A stretch of DNA of 6,263 nucleotides, from positions 1 to 6,263 of the forward strand of contig JASFTV010000210.1 of the NCBI GenBank assembly GCA_050050615.1, written 5' to 3'. Of the stretch, positions 1-3,928 are shown piece by piece. Under the pieces are notes generated by a model that was given only the letters and a program-made list of their open reading frames with translations, did not search any database and was not told the DNA's origin. Position 1 is the stretch's first letter. Every line of letters starts with the position of its first letter. The DNA is from JASFTV01 sp050050615. Lineage in GTDB: Bacteria; Desulfobacterota; DSM-4660; Desulfatiglandales; HGW-15. The position numbers and the translations under genes were made by a program.

Positions 1-394
1 AGGCACCAGGGTGAAGGTATAGACGCACCGGCTTGGTCAGTTTGTCAAGCAGCGTGTAGAGGGACCCGGCATGATCCATGTGGCCGTGGCTCAGGATGAT
101 CGCCTCGATCTCCGCTAAGTTGACTTCCAGTTGCTCAACGTTATGGGGAACGCCAACAGGGCTGTAGCCCGTGTCAAAAAGCAGCGTATGCTTATTCTCA
201 CCTTGGTAGACCGTGACCAGAAGGGAAAGACCATGCTCTGCGAGGAGGGTATCTCTTGGGATCTTTTCGTCCTTTGCTTTTGGCGGACGTTCTACCGTAT
301 CCGTGCTCGTGAGCAAAACATCCACATAATTATCAATGAGCGTCACAATCTCCACTCGCTCTACCTCTTTTAAAGAAAGAGGAAAATGATTCAT
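1..394 (-). CDS. MBL-fold metal-dependent hydrolase, COG1237 type (partial, 3' end outside window)
   Basis: The first 131 codons of a metallo-beta-lactamase-fold hydrolase are visible; the gene runs off the left edge. The metal-binding signature S-H-G-H-M-D-H lies at residues 102-108, preceded by the fold's usual F-D-T-G strand/turn (Asp74) and an E-H-G-L-S-L-L segment. This order, with a long N-terminal stretch before the first strand, resembles COG1237 (metal-dependent hydrolases of beta-lactamase superfamily II, often annotated as methanopterin-related or 'MBL fold metallo-hydrolase'). The substrate cannot be told from the sequence. The ATG at 394 has a strong GGGGAGGA ribosome site just upstream. 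The gene follows the DUF169-CoaE gene with a 58-bp gap that shows no terminator, so it is probably the last visible gene of the leftward operon. The fold assignment is firm; the physiological role is unknown. Confidence 0.88.
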   Translation of the reverse strand, partial: MNHFPLSLKEVERVEIVTLIDNYVDVLLTSTDTVERPPKAKDEKIPRDTLLAEHGLSLLVTVYQGENKHTLLFDTGYSPVGVPHNVEQLEVNLAEIEAIILSHGHMDHAGSLYTLLDKLTKPVRLYLHPGA

Positions 395-400
395 GGCTAT

Positions 401-408
401 TCCTCCCC
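401..408 (-). promoter_or_regulatory. Ribosome binding site of the MBL hydrolase
   Basis: The minus strand reads GGGGAGGA, six bases before the ATG at 394. This strong Shine-Dalgarno match fixes the start. Confidence 0.75.
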
Positions 409-452
409 GAAGACCTTTCTCCCTGAGCCTTGAGCCTCACACCTAGAGAATT

Positions 453-1868
453 TTATCCTGCCCTCTCCTTTTGAATCCTTTTGAGCTCTTTCCAAACCTC
501 TTCAACCTGCCTTCTCGTCTCTTCCACAGACCCTTCATTGTGGATGACAAAGTCCGCATATCCCACCTTTTCATCAATGGGAAACTGGGCCTTGAGTATG
601 TTCGCTGCCGCCTCTCTGGTAATACCGTCGCGCTTCATCAGACGCTCTATCTGCATCTCTTCCGGTATGTAAACGAGAAGAACTTTATGGAAGGTATACT
701 GGAGATTCAACTCTATCAATAGGGGGATGTCCACTTGAATAATCGCATTAGGATCCATAGTCGCAATCTCTGTCACTTGCTTCACAAATTCCTCGCTGAT
801 CCGCGGGTGCGTGAAGCTTTCCAGTTTCTTTCTCTTTTCAATATCCTTGAACACGATATCGGACAGCTTTTTCCGATCCAGACGGCCGTCTTCCTGCAGA
901 ACCTGCTTTCCGAAGTAATCAACGATCTCTTTCCAAGCCGGCTTCCCGGCTTCGACCACCTGCCTTGCAATAATATCGAAATCAATCATGGGCGCACCCA
1001 TCTCTTCCAGCATCTTGGCCACGGTTGTCTTTCCCGTCGCAATGCCTCCGGTCACGCCCAGTAACAAACGATTGTCTTTTCCCCGGATTGTTTCCAATTC
1101 CTGTATACCTCCGTAAGACGCGGGAAAGGCGTTGGTGAGATCCTGCTCAACGCCAGCAAAACTGATGGGGTATCGAATGCCTCTGCGGTAGAGCACCTCC
1201 ATGCCTTTCAAGGCCTTCTCCATCATGCCCACGGGTATGGCCATCACCAGATCCTCATCCTGCGCATGCCCATAACGCCGTTCACCATAGCAGGGAATGG
1301 TCAAGGACGGTTTGCCGTTCAGGTAGCATCTAGCAATGGCATCGGAGCAGGAGGTTTCCCCTACGCAGTAAAATTCCATCACCTCATAGTCCTCAAACTG
1401 CAGGGAGTTGATTAAAAGCATCATTTGGGCCGGATTGGCATAGATGAGGACGATGTCCGGTTCAAAAGGGTTGTAGACCAGAGGCGCCATGGCCAAGGCC
1501 TCATATTTTCCCAGCGGGAGACGGGGGATGGACGCCTCATATTTCATGCCATCTTCCTTTGACTTCACCCACACGATGCTTCGAAACGTGCCATCCTTAT
1601 ATAATTCGGGGGTATCCGTTAAGCCTATGATGGAAGCACACATGGGCGAGAGAAAATCGTCCAGTTCGGCCCCCACCGTCCAGTCGAAGTTCCTGACAAG
1701 GGTGATCAGTTGACAAAGCGTCATCTTCCTCTGGGTTCTTCGCATAAAGGGAATTTGGTCAAGCTGTTCCTTCTTTTCCAGCATCTTGAATGCTACAGGA
1801 AAGGACTTGAGCCTCATCAAAAGCTCCATCCTTCTTATCAGTTTTTTCCAGTCACGTTGTACTTCCAT
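453..1868 (-). CDS. coaE: DUF169 domain fused to dephospho-CoA kinase
   Basis: 471-residue two-domain protein. Residues ~268-471 are a full-length dephospho-CoA kinase, which phosphorylates the 3'-OH of dephospho-CoA with ATP, the last step of CoA synthesis in the cytosol. Visible kinase marks are the P-loop GGIATGKT (274-281), the following I-D-F-D-I-I-A-R segment, H-P-R-I, D-I-P-L-L-I-E, a lid-like R-L-M-K-R-D-G and the late A-D-F-V-I-H-N-E-G. Residues ~8-250 match DUF169 (COG2043), of unknown function, with the typical C-Y-G-E-R motif at Cys193 and further cysteines at 52, 77 and 174. CoaE is normally a stand-alone protein of about 200 residues, so the fusion is unusual. The ATG at 1868 is chosen because AAAAGGAG lies eight bases upstream. 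A TTG at 1907 would add 13 residues and has a poorer ribosome site. The start overlaps the end of the PHP gene by 17 bp, which suggests coupled translation. Confidence 0.93.
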   Translation of the reverse strand: MEVQRDWKKLIRRMELLMRLKSFPVAFKMLEKKEQLDQIPFMRRTQRKMTLCQLITLVRNFDWTVGAELDDFLSPMCASIIGLTDTPELYKDGTFRSIVWVKSKEDGMKYEASIPRLPLGKYEALAMAPLVYNPFEPDIVLIYANPAQMMLLINSLQFEDYEVMEFYCVGETSCSDAIARCYLNGKPSLTIPCYGERRYGHAQDEDLVMAIPVGMMEKALKGMEVLYRRGIRYPISFAGVEQDLTNAFPASYGGIQELETIRGKDNRLLLGVTGGIATGKTTVAKMLEEMGAPMIDFDIIARQVVEAGKPAWKEIVDYFGKQVLQEDGRLDRKKLSDIVFKDIEKRKKLESFTHPRISEEFVKQVTEIATMDPNAIIQVDIPLLIELNLQYTFHKVLLVYIPEEMQIERLMKRDGITREAAANILKAQFPIDEKVGYADFVIHNEGSVEETRRQVEEVWKELKRIQKERAG

Positions 1869-3036
1869 ATGCACGGCTCCTTTTCCTTCCCTCTTTCCTA
1901 AAGGCAATCGATGAAAACTCTCCCGCTCTCAGGGCTTCAATCAGATCTTTTTCATCCCTAATTACATGGGAAAACTGGGTAGCGTAAATCCCCACTTCAG
2001 AAACCTCGTGGGCATCGCTCCCGCCCGTTGCAGGTAAACTAAGCCCCTCAGCAACCTTTGCGGCGAAGCTGTTTTCTTTTTGAGTGACCTTACTGTTCAT
2101 CACTTCCACGGCATCCACAAGTCTGAAAAGGAGTCTCTCCATGGCCTTTTCCGGGGTCAACCCGAGTTTGCCGATCCCGAAGGTCAGGAATCCCCTGAAG
2201 GGGTGAGCCGCAATCATGAATCCGTTTGCCTTTGAGACCTCCTCCCTGAGATCCTCCAGCCTCACGATTCCCTTGACCTCCTTTTCAAGACCAAATACAA
2301 CCATGTCCCCCTGATCCGTTGTGATCTCGTTCCCTCTCAAGATAAGGAAGTCGTATTTTCGCCTCAGCTCTGCCACCTCATCAGGGTTCCAGACATGGTT
2401 ATGATCCGTCAGGCAAACCCCGTCGAGGCCAATCCTTTTGGCCTCTTGGATGATTTCGTCAACGGTAGCTGAGCTACAGGGCGAGGCAGGAGACGTGTGG
2501 ACATGAAGATCTATGACCATGCCCTCGGCACCCTTCACCCGCTCTTGAGCCGGCACACCTTCCGCTTTTGGCTTCGCACGTTGCTCTCTTGAAATGGAGA
2601 AGTCATCAGCGGGACTTGTTGCCTCTCCTGTGTCATTGGAAAGAAAATCGTCAAACCTGAGATCAGGCTTTTTTTCCTTTTCTGTTTCCCATCGGATTAC
2701 ATGGGCCGCCATTTGTGCGGCATCGCAACATTCGATGATGATATCTGCAAAATGTCGGCATGCCTTTCGACCTATGATTTTTCGCACCCTCTGGGAGAAC
2801 CCCTCACCCATTCGGAACCCTACGGCTTCCTGCAGGAAGGGAATGGCTCTGGGGCATTCGAAGTTTTCTGCCCTTTTCCATCTGCCTTCAATGGACAGGA
2901 TCTCCAGATGGGCTATGCTTATGGCAACATCGACCTCTAAACCATATATATCATCCTCAAGGATGCCATGTGCAAGCAGGCGGTCTTGGTCTTTTCTATA
3001 AATGCTCACCAGTTTATTGCGTGTGAATTTAAGCAT
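1852..3036 (-). CDS. DUF2889 domain fused to PHP-family phosphoesterase
   Basis: 394-residue fusion. Residues ~1-117 are a DUF2889-like domain paralogous to the neighbouring 164-residue protein: R-N near the start, L-E-V-D-V, V-G-F-R-M-G-E-G, I-I-G and E-C-C at 102-104. A charged, probably disordered linker (~118-172) leads to a PHP metal-dependent phosphoesterase domain (~173-385) of COG0613 type. Likely metal ligands are His178 and His180 (H-V-H), Asp211-His212 (T-D-H-N), Glu237 (G-N-E), His278 (A-A-H-P) and Asp341/His343 (G-G-S-D-A-H). Where many relatives have a histidine after the G-N-E strand, this protein has Asp244 in Q-G-D. Relatives hydrolyse phosphoesters such as nucleoside bisphosphates or oligonucleotides, but the substrate here is unknown. 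The ATG at 3036 is preferred over an in-frame TTG at 3081, because it aligns with the start of the paralogous domain and the TTG lacks a ribosome site; the ATG's own site is weak. The coding end overlaps the next gene. Confidence 0.87.
   Translation of the reverse strand: MLKFTRNKLVSIYRKDQDRLLAHGILEDDIYGLEVDVAISIAHLEILSIEGRWKRAENFECPRAIPFLQEAVGFRMGEGFSQRVRKIIGRKACRHFADIIIECCDAAQMAAHVIRWETEKEKKPDLRFDDFLSNDTGEATSPADDFSISREQRAKPKAEGVPAQERVKGAEGMVIDLHVHTSPASPCSSATVDEIIQEAKRIGLDGVCLTDHNHVWNPDEVAELRRKYDFLILRGNEITTDQGDMVVFGLEKEVKGIVRLEDLREEVSKANGFMIAAHPFRGFLTFGIGKLGLTPEKAMERLLFRLVDAVEVMNSKVTQKENSFAAKVAEGLSLPATGGSDAHEVSEVGIYATQFSHVIRDEKDLIEALRAGEFSSIAFRKEGRKRSRAYGSTT
1877..1881 (-). promoter_or_regulatory. 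Ribosome binding site deciding the CoaE fusion start
   Basis: The minus strand reads AGGAG (within AAAAGGAG), eight bases before the ATG at 1868. It lies inside the 3' end of the PHP gene and favours this ATG over the in-frame TTG at 1907. Confidence 0.65.
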
Positions 3037-3090
3037 AATAATCTCGATTCTCCGGGCTTTGGTATTATGCTGTGGATTCAAGAGTGTCTT

Positions 3091-3128
3091 GGAGCTTTTG
3101 GGCTCCTTTTATAGAATCGCGAAGCGAT
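3091..3128. repeat. Two small inverted repeats in the spacer between the DUF2889 genes
   Basis: The first is GGAGC (3091-3095) with GCTCC (3102-3106) and a six-base loop. The second is ATCGC (3116-3120) with GCGAT (3124-3128) and a three-base loop, ending just before the stop codon of the upstream gene. Both lie in the 93-bp gap between the minus-strand genes. On the minus strand neither is followed by a T-run, so they do not look like terminators of that unit. They could be mRNA stability or processing hairpins, or chance. Confidence 0.3.
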
Positions 3129-3129
3129 C

Positions 3130-3624
3130 TTATTCTGGTTTGATCCCTTCCACGAGCGGACTGCCCGGTGCAAGGGCGGCACAACTATTGTACAGCCGGG
3201 GATTTGATCTCACCATGTTCTCGAAGTATTCTCTCTCTTTCAATTTATCTTTCGGCGCGTGAAGCAATACATCCTTGGTGAAGGTCAGGATAACGCCGTT
3301 GCAGCATTCCTCCACCATGAATCCCAACTGTTGCTCAGTCTTCGAATCCCCGATGAGTCCTTTAATGATCTTTTTCATACCAGGTCCGACCCGAATGCCG
3401 ATGACCTTCCTGAGGGCTTCCGCGACATTGATCTCTTCTTCCCCAGCTGACCGCCTAATTTCCCCAATGACGTCCGTCACTTCAAGATCGGGAATTCTCA
3501 CGGTGACCTCCACAAGGGCATCCGTCAATGTATCCTGAAGACGGCAGGAAGATCTCACGCTCTGCTCATCGATCTGTTCAACACTGGTCGATCGGTTCCT
3601 CGAATAAAAAAGGATGTTCGCCAC
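3130..3624 (-). CDS. DUF2889-like protein of unknown function
   Basis: 164-residue soluble protein with no signal peptide or membrane segment. I recognise it as DUF2889-like from the core at residues ~38-118: an E-V-T-V strand, an I-G-E segment, V-I-G-I-R-V-G-P-G, K-K-I-I-K-G-L-I-G and then V-E-E-C-C-N-G-V (Cys107 and Cys108). It aligns end to end with the N-terminal domain of the next gene (for example S-R-N against T-R-N near the start, and E-C-C at nearly the same position), so the two are probably paralogs. The tail (~120-164) carries a pattern N-P-R-L-Y-N-S-C that the fused copy lacks. The start is GTG at 3624, supported by a perfect AGGAGGT six bases upstream. It is the first gene of the leftward unit. 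Its function is unknown and nothing in the sequence shows a catalytic site; the paired cysteines may bind metal, which is a guess. Confidence 0.85.
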   Translation of the reverse strand: MANILFYSRNRSTSVEQIDEQSVRSSCRLQDTLTDALVEVTVRIPDLEVTDVIGEIRRSAGEEEINVAEALRKVIGIRVGPGMKKIIKGLIGDSKTEQQLGFMVEECCNGVILTFTKDVLLHAPKDKLKEREYFENMVRSNPRLYNSCAALAPGSPLVEGIKPE

Positions 3625-3630
3625 GAATAA

Positions 3631-3637
3631 ACCTCCT
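3631..3637 (-). promoter_or_regulatory. Consensus ribosome binding site of the first DUF2889 gene
   Basis: The minus strand reads AGGAGGT, six bases before the GTG at 3624. This perfect Shine-Dalgarno justifies the GTG start and predicts high translation of the first gene of the operon. Confidence 0.8.
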
Positions 3638-3664
3638 GTTCATCATTGGGTCATCTTCTTTCTG

Positions 3665-3675
3665 ACCGAATCGGT
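3665..3675. promoter_or_regulatory. Possible operator palindrome ACCGA-A-TCGGT
   Basis: A perfect 5+1+5 inverted repeat. It sits where transcription from the proposed leftward promoter would begin, a common place for a repressor site. It is short enough to occur by chance, and no regulator gene is in view. Confidence 0.25.
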
Positions 3676-3677
3676 TG

Positions 3678-3706
3678 CAAATATCATGAACGCTTCTACC
3701 GGTCAA
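3678..3706 (-). promoter_or_regulatory. Candidate sigma-70 promoter of the leftward operon
   Basis: On the minus strand a -35 TTGACC (3706-3701, five of six matches) is separated by 17 bp from TATTTG (3683-3678, three of six matches). TG-A directly before the -10 makes it an extended -10. Start of transcription would fall near 3671, giving a leader of about 47 bases to the GTG at 3624. This is judged by eye only. Confidence 0.4.
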
Positions 3707-3892
3707 AGCCCTGTGTGGAAAGACTATTGAGATAAAGCGTTGCCGGGGTTTTCTGGTTGGGCGCCTTGAGTTTAATGGAATGGCCCGCTATCTTCAAGGG
3801 CTATTTGAATCATTCCTTCGGAAAAAGATGATGGCTGCTGCGTGTAGGTAAGGGCCAGAACGTGGCAGTCGTCGCTTTGGATTATTTTGCTA

Positions 3893-3921
3893 TTGACATG
3901 AATTCGCCGGTGGGAAATAGT
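3893..3921 (+). promoter_or_regulatory. Candidate sigma-70 promoter of the EndoQ-helicase gene
   Basis: A perfect -35 TTGACA (3893-3898) is followed after 17 bp by AATAGT (3916-3921, four of six matches to the -10 consensus). Transcription would start about seven bases later, at or next to the ATG at 3929, which would make the mRNA leaderless. In agreement, no good Shine-Dalgarno is seen before that ATG. An upstream promoter with a longer leader is not excluded. Confidence 0.4.
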
Positions 3922-3928
3922 CCTGGCT

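Larger units (their letters stand above)
3638..3928. other. Divergent intergenic region
   Basis: 291 bp between the start of the leftward operon and the EndoQ-helicase gene. It contains no convincing gene: the short frames on either strand have no ribosome site and no recognisable protein. It must hold the promoters of both units; one candidate for each strand and one small palindrome are listed separately. No riboswitch, tRNA or terminator was recognised. Confidence 0.7.

Noticed and set aside
131..373. Plus-strand open frame of 80 codons
   Set aside because: It lies antisense to the MBL hydrolase gene, has no ribosome site and codes for nothing recognisable.
735..1064. Plus-strand open frame of 109 codons
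   Set aside because: It is the antisense shadow of the CoaE kinase domain, whose motifs are unmistakable on the other strand.
2518..2540. Separate PHP gene starting at Met173 (ATG 2520)
   Set aside because: The upstream bases give no convincing Shine-Dalgarno, and the frame continues without interruption into a recognisable N-terminal domain, so a fusion is the simpler reading.
2594..3001. Plus-strand open frame of 135 codons
   Set aside because: Antisense to the DUF2889-PHP gene; its translation has no family-like pattern.
3034..3081. TTG start at 3081 for the DUF2889-PHP gene
   Set aside because: It has no ribosome site, and the 15 extra residues have no counterpart before the shared R-N segment that would favour them over ATG 3036.
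3091..3110. Possible rho-independent terminator: GGAGC/GCTCC hairpin plus TTTT
   Set aside because: The T-run is on the plus strand, where no gene ends; the stem is only five pairs, and on the minus strand the bases after the hairpin are not T-rich.
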